Source: Eubacterium sp. TM05-53 (GTDB lineage: Bacteria > Bacillota_I > Bacilli_A > Erysipelotrichales > Erysipelotrichaceae). From it: DNA of 13,714 nt. Location of the stretch: the NCBI RefSeq assembly GCF_003436425.1, contig NZ_QSPK01000001.1, positions 62,596 through 76,309 of the forward strand, given 5' to 3'. The number at the start of each line of letters is the position of its first letter. Position 1 is the stretch's first letter. Shown here piece after piece: positions 1-6,597 of the stretch. The notes below the pieces were generated by a model. The model did not search any database, was not told the DNA's origin, and saw only the letters and a program-made list of their open reading frames with translations. Both the position numbers and the translations under genes were made by a program.

Positions 1-26
1 GTAACTTGTTGATTGTATATAAACGA

Positions 27-113
27 TGGTGGGGACGGTGGGACTTGAACCCACACGGGATTTCTCCCAACGGATTTTAAGTCCGTTGCGTCTGCCTATT
101 CCGCCACGACCCC
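27..113 (-). tRNA. tRNA-Leu (anticodon TAA)
   Basis: An 87-nt class II tRNA with CCA encoded in the gene. The anticodon stem ACGGA/TCCGT encloses the loop CTTAAAA, giving anticodon TAA, which reads UUA and, by wobble, UUG leucine codons. The D stem is GCG/CGC. The long variable arm that marks tRNA-Leu has a GGGA/TCCC stem, and the T arm is GTGGG-TTCAAGT-CCCAC. The acceptor stem GGGGTCG/CGTCCCC carries a T-T mismatch at pair 5-68, which is unusual. It lies 8 bp downstream of tRNA-Cys and is probably cotranscribed with it. Confidence 0.95.
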
Positions 114-121
114 ATCATTTA

Positions 122-195
122 TGGAGGTTCCGATCAGATTTGAACTGATGATCACAGAGTTGCAGTCTATTGCCTTACCACTTGGCTACGGAACC
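122..195 (-). tRNA. tRNA-Cys (anticodon GCA)
   Basis: A 74-nt tRNA with encoded CCA. The acceptor stem GGTTCCG/CGGAACC is fully paired. The anticodon stem ATAGA/TCTGT encloses the loop CTGCAAC, giving anticodon GCA for cysteine. The discriminator base is T (U73), the identity base known for tRNA-Cys. It is the promoter-proximal member of a two-tRNA unit. Confidence 0.96.
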
Positions 196-215
196 ATTTC
201 GTTGACTGCCCATAT

Positions 216-244
216 ATAATACCTCAACGCCAAATAAAAAGCAA
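216..244 (-). promoter_or_regulatory. Promoter of the tRNA-Cys/tRNA-Leu unit
   Basis: On the minus strand a -35 box TTGCTT (244-239) and a -10 box TATTAT (221-216) are separated by exactly 17 bp. The predicted transcript would begin about 15 nt before the 5' end of tRNA-Cys. No other pair of boxes fits better in the gap. Predicted by eye from consensus only. Confidence 0.6.
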
Positions 245-299
245 GAAAAAATTTAATTTTTTTACATTTTTTTAAAAAACATACATTTTCCAATTTTGG

Positions 300-328
300 T
301 TGAACTTATTTGACAAATGACCTATGAT
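300..328 (+). promoter_or_regulatory. Promoter of the YitT-family gene
   Basis: A -35 box TTGAAC (300-305) and a -10 box TATGAT (323-328) are separated by 17 bp, with long T and A runs (about 255-281) upstream that could act as an UP element. Transcription would begin near 335. That excludes the ATG at 332 as the start codon and supports the ATG at 362. Confidence 0.6.
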
Positions 329-361
329 TAGATGGTCAATGAACAAGAGGTATTTTATATT

Positions 362-1243
362 ATGCAACACATTATTCATCAGCTTCAAAAAGAAAAGAAG
401 CTACGACTATTGACGTCGACCATAATGATTGTATTCAGTGCTTTTATGCAGTGCTACATATTAAATGTATTTATGGCACCGTGCAATTTGATCTCAGGCG
501 GATTTACTGGACTTGCCCTATTGATCAATAAAGTATGTGCTTTATGGAACATTAACTTTCCGACACAAGTTGGAATCATCGCATTAAATGTTCCTGCAGC
601 TATTCTTTGTTATAAACACATCTCGCCAAGATTCACTTTTTTGAGTTGTGTACAATTCTTTCTAGTATCCTTCTTTATTTCCATCTTCCATTTTGAACCT
701 TTCTTTAAAGATCAAATTTTAAACGTACTATTTGGAGGATTCTTATGGGGCTTCTCCATTTCCCTAGCCTTAAGAGCTGGAGGATCTACTGGAGGAACAG
801 ATTTCATTGCTCAATACGTTTCTAGTAAGATTCATAGAGGAATCTGGGACTATGTATTCTTCTATAACTGTGCTATGATCATTATCTTTGGATACTTATG
901 CGGATGGATCTATGCCGGATATTCTATCCTATTCCAATTCTTATCTACAAAGACAATCTCATCTCTATATCAACGCTATGCACAAATTACCGTTGAATTT
1001 ACGACAAACGATCCAGACCCACTTATCGATGCCTTTATGGCCACTTGTCGTCATGGTATGAGCGTATTTGAATGTTATGGTGCATATAGCCATCGTAAGT
1101 ATTATGTATGTAAAGCCGTTATTTCTACATATGAATTAAGAGACGTTGTAGATAACGTAAGAAAGGTCGATCCTAAAGTATTGATCAATACATACAATAC
1201 AGTAAACTTCTACGGAAACTTCTATCAAAAACCTTTGGAGTAG
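362..1243 (+). CDS. YitT family membrane protein (DUF161 + DUF2179)
   Basis: Predicted 293-residue integral membrane protein of the YitT family, whose biochemical role is unknown. Residues ~15-205 form the membrane domain, with hydrophobic segments and the family motifs LISGGFTG (43-50) and GGSTGGTDF (140-148). Residues ~208-290 form the soluble DUF2179 domain typical of these proteins. The length is close to Bacillus subtilis YitT (about 280). I chose ATG 362 rather than the in-frame ATG 332 because a good promoter would start transcription near 335, and an AGAGG element (346-350) lies 11 nt before 362. The gene stands alone, divergent from the tRNAs, and ends in a terminator that overlaps its stop codon. 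Family assignment is firm; substrate or partner is not known. Confidence 0.9.
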   Translation: MQHIIHQLQKEKKLRLLTSTIMIVFSAFMQCYILNVFMAPCNLISGGFTGLALLINKVCALWNINFPTQVGIIALNVPAAILCYKHISPRFTFLSCVQFFLVSFFISIFHFEPFFKDQILNVLFGGFLWGFSISLALRAGGSTGGTDFIAQYVSSKIHRGIWDYVFFYNCAMIIIFGYLCGWIYAGYSILFQFLSTKTISSLYQRYAQITVEFTTNDPDPLIDAFMATCRHGMSVFECYGAYSHRKYYVCKAVISTYELRDVVDNVRKVDPKVLINTYNTVNFYGNFYQKPLE

Positions 1244-1265
1244 TATTACACTACTCCATTTTTAT
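1236..1265 (+). terminator. Rho-independent terminator of the YitT-family gene
   Basis: A perfect 9-bp stem (TGGAGTAGT / ACTACTCCA) with a 5-nt loop is followed by ATTTTTATT. The left arm contains the gene's TAG stop codon, so the hairpin overlaps the last codons. Confidence 0.8.
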
Positions 1266-1315
1266 TATTTAATCCATGTATTCGATTGATAATAATAGAA
1301 TGTTTTAACACCAAA

Positions 1316-1771
1316 TTACAAAACTGTGGTTTTTGTAGCACACTTCAAAGTTGCTATTAACTTAACAATCGTTGCATGATTTTTCTTCGTATCATTATAA
1401 TTGTTTACATTCAAATAAGAACCGTAATTGTGATGTGATACGTATCGCAACTGCGGTTCTTTGATCGTGCCGATATGTTCCAGCACACCGCCAGGTGCGG
1501 CACCGTTGGCGAAGAATTTTGCGCCGTACTTTTCTCATACCGATGGCGTTTATCGCCATAGTGATGGGGCTGTAGCCAATCAGACCGTCAAAGCCCAGGG
1601 CAGGAATGAAAAGCACATCCGAGGGGTGAAGAGTTACGGGAAAATCCTTATATTTATAGCTTCGGCCAAGCCACGGTAATAGGTGTAGTACAGCCGACCG
1701 TTTTCGTCTCTATCCACCGTGCTGTTTTGAGGCTTGTCCCTGGGATTTGAACAACCTCGAAAAGATACCAC
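1316..1771 (-). pseudogene. Decayed phage portal protein gene (HK97-type), frameshifted and internally deleted
   Basis: Translating the minus strand gives pieces of a tailed-phage portal protein in shifting frames. From 1771, a GTG preceded by AAGGAG opens a frame reading RDKPQNSTVDRDENGRLYY, which stops at 1634. The next piece, in another frame, includes HPSDVLFIPALGFDGLIGYS and runs to about 1535. The third, from 1534, reads EKYGAKFFANGAAPGGVLEH. Portal proteins I know carry these three blocks in this order in one frame, so there are at least two frameshifts. The N-terminal block joins the middle block directly, so roughly a hundred codons appear to be missing between them. After about 1455 the match ends, and the frame runs on through AT-rich sequence to a stop at 1316. 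The G+C content is visibly higher than in flanking genes. No other phage gene is intact nearby. Identification is from memory of the family. Confidence 0.75.
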
Positions 1772-1795
1772 TTAAATCAATCTCCTTCAAAATGA

Positions 1796-1833
1796 GCAAA
1801 AGAAAAGCACCTGCTCATATGAACAGATGCTTT
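1796..1833 (-). terminator. Possible minus-strand terminator within the relic region
   Basis: On the minus strand AAAGCATCTGTTCA pairs with TGAGCAGGTGCTTT, with several G-U wobbles that pair only in minus-strand RNA, and is followed by TTTCTTTTG. This fits a leftward terminator between the ATPase tail relic and the portal relic. The T run is interrupted, so strength is uncertain. Confidence 0.45.
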
Positions 1834-1936
1834 GAATCTTCAATTGTGTCTATGTACAACTACGAAAGTGTTCAATTCAAATATGTTTCAGACTTGAACT
1901 GCAAAAACTTTTGAATTTCCCTTAGAAATGCAGTGC

Positions 1937-2065
1937 TTACTCGTCAAGCAGCCAGTCGATGAGATTTTCGGATTTGATGCCATCGTAGGAAGCATCAAGA
2001 CCCGGCTCAAGGGACAACACGATTTTTTCGTAGTTATCGCGGATACTTAATATAGCATAAATCGA
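1937..2065 (-). pseudogene. C-terminal remnant of an ATP-binding protein (DUF4143-like tail)
   Basis: The minus strand encodes IRDNYEKIVLSLEPGLDAS followed by YDGIKSENLIDWLLDE and a TAA stop at 1937-1939. This resembles the C-terminal end of AAA ATPases with a DUF4143 domain, where the closing strand and helix read like 'I.DN..K.VLS' and 'GI...N.IDWLL'. No start codon or ATPase core lies upstream. The frame dissolves into AT-rich sequence near 2048, so only the last ~37 codons survive. Base composition is closer to the portal relic than to the host genes, which suggests an imported segment that has mostly decayed. The family match is from memory and moderate. Confidence 0.5.
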
Positions 2066-2283
2066 CGAAAAAATCATATAAATGCATTATAGTGCATAAA
2101 CTTTTTATAATTGACTGATTTTGCAGAGCTCTTAAGAAGGAATCTTATACCAATAATAAAAGTCTATAGAAAAAGAATAATACGCACGCCTTTCAAATGG
2201 GCCAATGGAATCCTTTAATCGTTAACCGAAAGATTTAAAAAGAGATTCCAGTTTATAACCATAACTGAAATCCTTTTAATCCT
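2066..2283. other. AT-rich intergenic stretch without a recognisable gene
   Basis: I see no coding frame longer than a few codons. It contains an inverted pair ATGCA/TGCAT (2082-2086, 2093-2097) around a minus-strand TATAAT (2091-2086), which lacks a convincing -35 box. It also holds a 7-bp inverted pair TGGAATC/GATTCCA (2206-2212, 2244-2250), and two similar copies of a sequence like 'tggaatcctttaatc' (2206-2220 and 2266-2281). This is probably decayed sequence downstream of the Bax inhibitor gene terminator. Confidence 0.5.
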
Positions 2284-2286
2284 TAA
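2206..2286. repeat. Imperfect tandem-like direct repeat with an embedded inverted repeat
   Basis: The sequence at 2206-2225 and that at 2266-2286 agree closely (TGGAATCCTTTAATC versus TGAAATCCTTTTAATC, then TTAA in both). The first copy also forms a 7-bp inverted pair with 2244-2250. There is no known function, and the similarity could be chance in AT-rich DNA. Confidence 0.3.
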
Positions 2287-2353
2287 AAACAAATCTAGGG
2301 GTCTATAGGATAACGCCTTTATGGCATCAGTCCCCTAAATAGACCCCTAGATT
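2284..2353 (-). terminator. Large hairpin terminator after the Bax inhibitor-1 family gene
   Basis: A 14-bp perfect inverted repeat (ATCTAGGGGTCTAT at 2293-2306 with its complement at 2339-2352) extends to 15 bp with flanking A-T. In minus-strand RNA the 32-nt loop folds further: TGATGCC pairs with GGCGTTA using wobble pairs that exist only on this strand. The stem is followed by TTTGTTTTT. This would end leftward transcription of the five-gene series. Confidence 0.75.
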
Positions 2354-2373
2354 ATTTGGTTACCCGAATACAT

Positions 2374-3084
2374 CTACTTATTATTACGATTTCCCATGCC
2401 AATTAATTGTAGGATTCTTAAGAAGATATTCAAGAAATCCAAATACAACTGCAAAGCCATGAAGATTGCGATCTTATCTTGTGCTACGACTGAACCATCC
2501 GATTGAATCAATAAACGATTCATTCGTTGAACATCCCAAACTGTGATACCTGTAAAAATCAATAGAGTGATAATAGAAAGCAAGCGAACATCCATGCTTG
2601 TTCTAAACAACATCATAAACAATTGGGTAATAATCAATACAAATAGTCCAACCATACATAATGAGCCAAAGCTAGTAAAATCTTTTTTAGAAGTTGTACC
2701 AATAACAGCTAAACTAATAAAGTAAACTGCACTGACTAGAAAAGCCGTTCCAATGGTAGCTACATCATATACATAGCCAATCGAAGTAAGTGAAACACCC
2801 ATACAGATTGCATAAAGCACTAACATGACCTTCATACCTGTACTTGATGTAGATCTTGCCATAGATACGCCAAAGGCAATGGACAAGATAAATGGTGCAA
2901 TCACAAACAACATAAATAGAAATGGCGCTGCACTTAATAAGATCAATAAAGCATTTGTGGTATATAAACCATAAGAAACAATAGCTGTGATGCATAAGGC
3001 AATTGCCATCCATGCATAAGACTTCAACAAAGCACTTTTTAAAGTGCTTGTTGAATAATAATTCATAGAATCATTGTTGAACAT
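2374..3084 (-). CDS. Bax inhibitor-1/YccA family membrane protein
   Basis: A 236-residue integral membrane protein with about seven hydrophobic segments spread over residues ~22-228, the layout of the Bax inhibitor-1 (TMBIM/YetJ/YbhL) family. The family signature near the C-terminus is clear: LQLYLDFLNIFLRIL (211-225). The two conserved acidic residues that form the pH-sensitive pair in Bacillus YetJ correspond to D184 (in TVWDVQRMN) and D216. Family members studied act as pH-dependent calcium leak channels; function here is inferred. ATG 3084 is chosen because AAAGGA lies 6 nt upstream, inside the last codons of the preceding gene. The gap to that gene is only 2 bp, so translation is probably coupled. 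A strong terminator follows. Confidence 0.9.
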   Translation of the reverse strand: MFNNDSMNYYSTSTLKSALLKSYAWMAIALCITAIVSYGLYTTNALLILLSAAPFLFMLFVIAPFILSIAFGVSMARSTSSTGMKVMLVLYAICMGVSLTSIGYVYDVATIGTAFLVSAVYFISLAVIGTTSKKDFTSFGSLCMVGLFVLIITQLFMMLFRTSMDVRLLSIITLLIFTGITVWDVQRMNRLLIQSDGSVVAQDKIAIFMALQLYLDFLNIFLRILQLIGMGNRNNK

Positions 3085-3086
3085 AT

Positions 3087-4790
3087 TTAATCCTTTTTCT
3101 GAATGAATTCTAATAATTGCTGAGCCGCAATATTTAAACCTTTACGGTTTGATTTATCGAATCCTAAGTGAGTATAGATTTCACCAACAAATACACCATT
3201 GTCTTCTAGAGCCTGGAACATTGTGTCAATGATTGGTTCACAAAGTTCTTGTTTTTGCATAGGACCAAATGGGTTTGCGAAGTAAGTTGTTGAAATACCA
3301 ACTTCTTGCGTTGTACCCAAAGCCATACGCTTACCTAACTTACAAGTATCTTTTACTTCTTGTACAGTCAATTTCTTTAAACCAAATTCATTTGTGTAGT
3401 TGTTTGCGTACGCAAATAAATCAATTTTGTGGTTATGAACAACAACACGATATGGAGCCGCAGGCTGAATCATACGTGAGTTTGGATTTTCTGGAGCCAT
3501 GAAAATTGAACGGTCCATGTCACGATATGGAGTACCTGGATCCAAGTCATCTAGACGAATGAAGGCACCAATTTCAGTTCCCTGACCATATGGAACTCCA
3601 TCTTCTAAGTGAATTGTTCCCATATCATCAAATACAACTTCTACTTCACGAATCATATCGCCAGCAGCTGCTTTTAATGCTTCAATGGATTCAGATTTAC
3701 CAGCACCACTATCACCCATCAACATGATACCTTTCTTAGTTCCATCTTTTAAATAAATGTTTACGAAAGCACCATGGATTGGTAACCAACCTTTTTTCAT
3801 CTGTGCCAAGTTGTGTAATGTTAAACACATTTTCTTTAAATAACCAAAGTATTCAATACGAGGATTGTCACTAATGCATCCTACCCAAATATCATTGGCC
3901 TCATCATAATAGAAGTTTGTAGCGTCATTTCCATCATCATTTCCAAAAATCACAACAAGATCTGGTTTTTGAGCACTCTCTTCTTTTGTAGCTAATTCAA
4001 ATAAGTTAGCCATACTCAATGCACTAGACATATATTTTGAGTTGAAGTATACAAAACATAATAAAGCTCCAACTTTACAAGGATAACAGAACCAGTTTGA
4101 TTCTCCCTTTTTGAAATATGTCATTGGTTGTGTATCTATTTCAGTAAACATACCTGTACGTTTACTTGATTTTGGATGCAAAATCATTGGAGTTCTTAAC
4201 ATAACTGTATCGATCATTGGAATATCTTGTAATGCTGCATATTCATCAGCCCATACTTTATCTAAAGTGTGAACAGAGAAACATGCATTTGTTCCAGCTT
4301 GTACCTGACGATACACTAAGTTTGGTCTTACCATTAATTTTTCTTCAAACAAACGATATGTACGAAGAATTAAATCATTTGAAGCTGAGTCAAATGCCAC
4401 TAATGTATTAATACCAAAATCCGTTGAATTATCACTCTTCATATATCCAAAACGTTGTAAAGAACGCCAATTACGATACATCTCTTCAATAACACTTAAA
4501 GTAGCATTTTTATCTGAAAGATAATATTCATCTTCTAATTCTTCACAAGTAAAGATTGACAATAAACGTAAGAAATGACAGAAATCATAAGCAGCTTCTT
4601 TTGATTTCAATTCACCATTCTTTGTCAAATACGCATACATGCTCGCATTATCTGTTTCTTGATATTCAATGAAATATTGAACGAATTTTGCGAACGTATG
4701 AGATCTCAATAAAACCTCACGACTCTTTGGATATGCCAAATTATAGTTGATAATAACCTGGTTGTTAAAAATTTCAATTTTATTTTGCAT
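3087..4790 (-). CDS. PEP carboxykinase/HPr kinase-like P-loop protein, function unknown
   Basis: A 567-residue protein, apparently soluble. The C-terminal half holds a nucleotide-binding core: Walker A GDSGAGKSE (359-367, K365) followed by an acidic pair in VFDDMG (386-391, D388 D389), the spacing seen in HPr kinase/phosphorylase, whose motifs read GESGxGKSE and VADD. Further conserved-looking blocks are GTEIGAFIRLDDL (404-416), DRSIF (426-430) and YANNY (461-465). Residues 1-330 show no domain I recognise. Clostridial proteins of this type are commonly annotated as phosphoenolpyruvate carboxykinase, but the P-loop is unlike the GLSGTGKT of true ATP-dependent PEPCK, so that name is doubtful and a kinase role is equally possible. 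The start at 4790 follows AAAGGAG with 7-nt spacing. The Bax inhibitor-1 gene follows after 2 bp. Confidence 0.8.
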   Translation of the reverse strand: MQNKIEIFNNQVIINYNLAYPKSREVLLRSHTFAKFVQYFIEYQETDNASMYAYLTKNGELKSKEAAYDFCHFLRLLSIFTCEELEDEYYLSDKNATLSVIEEMYRNWRSLQRFGYMKSDNSTDFGINTLVAFDSASNDLILRTYRLFEEKLMVRPNLVYRQVQAGTNACFSVHTLDKVWADEYAALQDIPMIDTVMLRTPMILHPKSSKRTGMFTEIDTQPMTYFKKGESNWFCYPCKVGALLCFVYFNSKYMSSALSMANLFELATKEESAQKPDLVVIFGNDDGNDATNFYYDEANDIWVGCISDNPRIEYFGYLKKMCLTLHNLAQMKKGWLPIHGAFVNIYLKDGTKKGIMLMGDSGAGKSESIEALKAAAGDMIREVEVVFDDMGTIHLEDGVPYGQGTEIGAFIRLDDLDPGTPYRDMDRSIFMAPENPNSRMIQPAAPYRVVVHNHKIDLFAYANNYTNEFGLKKLTVQEVKDTCKLGKRMALGTTQEVGISTTYFANPFGPMQKQELCEPIIDTMFQALEDNGVFVGEIYTHLGFDKSNRKGLNIAAQQLLEFIQKKD

Positions 4791-4814
4791 AATTACACTC
4801 CTTTAACTATGACT

Positions 4815-4843
4815 AATATACATGAAAACTCATTGAAAGTAAA
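4815..4843 (-). promoter_or_regulatory. Promoter of the P-loop protein/Bax inhibitor-1 gene pair
   Basis: On the minus strand -35 TTTACT (4843-4838) and -10 TATATT (4820-4815) are separated by 17 bp, about 25 bp before the start codon and just ahead of AAAGGAG (4804-4798). No terminator is visible between proS and this promoter, so read-through from proS is also possible. Confidence 0.5.
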
Positions 4844-4884
4844 TGTAAAACTCATTTTTTTGTTTATATTCCAAGTACAAGCGT

Positions 4885-6579
4885 TTACATAGCGAAAACT
4901 TTTTCAATTTCAGAATATACATCCTCAATCGCAATTTCAGTCTTTTCACCCGTATAACGATCTGTCCACTCTAATTTTCCTTCTTTAATACCACGACCCA
5001 CTGTAATACGATAAGGAACACCAATTAATTCCATATCCTTGAATTTAACACCTGGGCGCTCATTACGATCATCTAAAATCACATCGAACTTGTGTTCTTT
5101 ACAATAATTATATAAATCATTCGCAATCTTTACTTGTTCTTCATCCTTTAAAGAAACAGGAACGATCGCAAGTCTAAATGGTGCAATTTCTACTGGCCAT
5201 TTAATACCAAAATCATCATGGTGCTGATCTGCAACGGCAGCCATACATCTTTCTAGACCAATACCATAGCTTCCCATCCAAACAGGTTGTAATTGGTTAT
5301 TGGCATCTGTATAGTATAGATTCATACTCTTAGAATATTTTGTACCCAATTTAAATAAGTTACCCACTTCAATACCATGTTGGAAAGTTAACTTCTTACC
5401 ACACTTAGGACAAATATCCCCTTCTTTAACCTGACATAAGTCTGCCACTTCAACAGGCGTAAAATCTTTACAGTTCACATTCTTTATGTGACGATCCGAT
5501 TGGTTAGCACCTACAATGAAGTTTTTCATATGTTTGATTTGACGATCCATATATACAGGACAATCAATACCCACTGGACCTGCAAAACCAACACGAGCAT
5601 GTGTAACTTGTTCTACTTGTTCAAAGCTTGCCATTTCCATTTCGTTTGCACCCAATAATTTCAATGCCTTTGTTTCGTTTAATTCACGATCACCAGGAAT
5701 ACAGAATGCGATGACTTTTCCATCTACATTGTAAAGTAATGTTTTCACGAAATCACTTTCCTTCTTACCAAAGAAAGCAGCCACTTCTTCAATTGTCTTC
5801 GCATTAGGTGTATCAACAACTTCCATAGAAAGTTCTTCTTCACAAGAATCTTCCATTGTATCTACAACTTCCGTGATTTCTAAGTTGCTTGAATAGTCAC
5901 AACCTTCACATCCAACAACAACGTCTTCACCAATACTTGATAGAGCTTGATATTCTTCAGATAATAAACCACCCATAGCTCCGGTATCCGCTTTAACGAT
6001 TTTATATTCCAATCCTAAACGATCCATGATACAACAATACGCATCATACATTTTGTTGTAAGCTACATCCAACCCAGCTTCATCCACATCAAATGTATAC
6101 GCATCCTTCATGATGAATTCACGAACACGAATCAATCCATAACGAGGACGAGTTTCATCACGATATTTCGTTTGAATCTGATATAAGTTATAAGGGAAAT
6201 CCTTGTAAGATTTTCCATCCATACTACTCGCTACCGCAAACAATTCTTCATGTGTTGGACCCAAAACATAACGCTTATTATAACGATCACTCAATGAAAA
6301 CATATTAGATCCAAACGCCTCACGACGACCCGATTGCACATATACATCTTCTGGAATCAATGCTGGCATCAACAATTCTTGTGCATCTTTCGCATCCATT
6401 TCTTCACGAATAATATTTTCTACTTTAGAAAGAACCTTCTTTCCCATAGGCATGATCATATAGATTCCGTTTGAACATTTTTTGATCATTCCAGCACGCA
6501 CCAACAAATTACTTGATACGCTATCTTCATCTTTCGCATTTTCTCTTAATGTATAAAAGAAACTCTGACTTAATTTCAT
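4885..6579 (-). CDS. proS: Prolyl-tRNA synthetase (bacterial type, with editing domain)
   Basis: Cytosolic enzyme that attaches proline to tRNA-Pro using ATP. With the start at ATG 6579 it has 564 residues, matching Bacillus ProRS. Class II core motifs are present: motif 2 around YRDETRPRYGLIRVREF (139-155) and motif 3 GSYGIGLERCMAAV (436-449). An INS/YbaK-like editing domain is inserted at ~225-400 and includes K279 (in DFVKTLLY), the lysine known to be needed for clearing Ala-tRNA-Pro in E. coli. Two CxxC pairs (C224/C227, C390/C393) could bind zinc. The anticodon-binding domain occupies ~465-564. An in-frame GTG at 6597 exists, but a GGAAGAGG Shine-Dalgarno lies 8 nt before 6579 and overlaps that GTG, so 6579 is preferred. 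Only 18 bp separates it from the upstream trhP2-like stop. No T-box leader is present in the gap. Confidence 0.97.
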   Translation of the reverse strand: MKLSQSFFYTLRENAKDEDSVSSNLLVRAGMIKKCSNGIYMIMPMGKKVLSKVENIIREEMDAKDAQELLMPALIPEDVYVQSGRREAFGSNMFSLSDRYNKRYVLGPTHEELFAVASSMDGKSYKDFPYNLYQIQTKYRDETRPRYGLIRVREFIMKDAYTFDVDEAGLDVAYNKMYDAYCCIMDRLGLEYKIVKADTGAMGGLLSEEYQALSSIGEDVVVGCEGCDYSSNLEITEVVDTMEDSCEEELSMEVVDTPNAKTIEEVAAFFGKKESDFVKTLLYNVDGKVIAFCIPGDRELNETKALKLLGANEMEMASFEQVEQVTHARVGFAGPVGIDCPVYMDRQIKHMKNFIVGANQSDRHIKNVNCKDFTPVEVADLCQVKEGDICPKCGKKLTFQHGIEVGNLFKLGTKYSKSMNLYYTDANNQLQPVWMGSYGIGLERCMAAVADQHHDDFGIKWPVEIAPFRLAIVPVSLKDEEQVKIANDLYNYCKEHKFDVILDDRNERPGVKFKDMELIGVPYRITVGRGIKEGKLEWTDRYTGEKTEIAIEDVYSEIEKVFAM

Positions 6580-6597
6580 CTTACTTACCTCTTCCAC

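Noticed and set aside
202..220. Plus-strand TTGACT and TATAAT upstream of the YitT-family gene
   Set aside because: The two boxes are only 7 bp apart, so they cannot work as one promoter; the pair at 300-328 fits well.
6580..6597. T-box or other leader upstream of proS
   Set aside because: The gap to the upstream gene is 18 bp and holds only the ribosome binding site; the region before trhP1 is also too short for a T-box.
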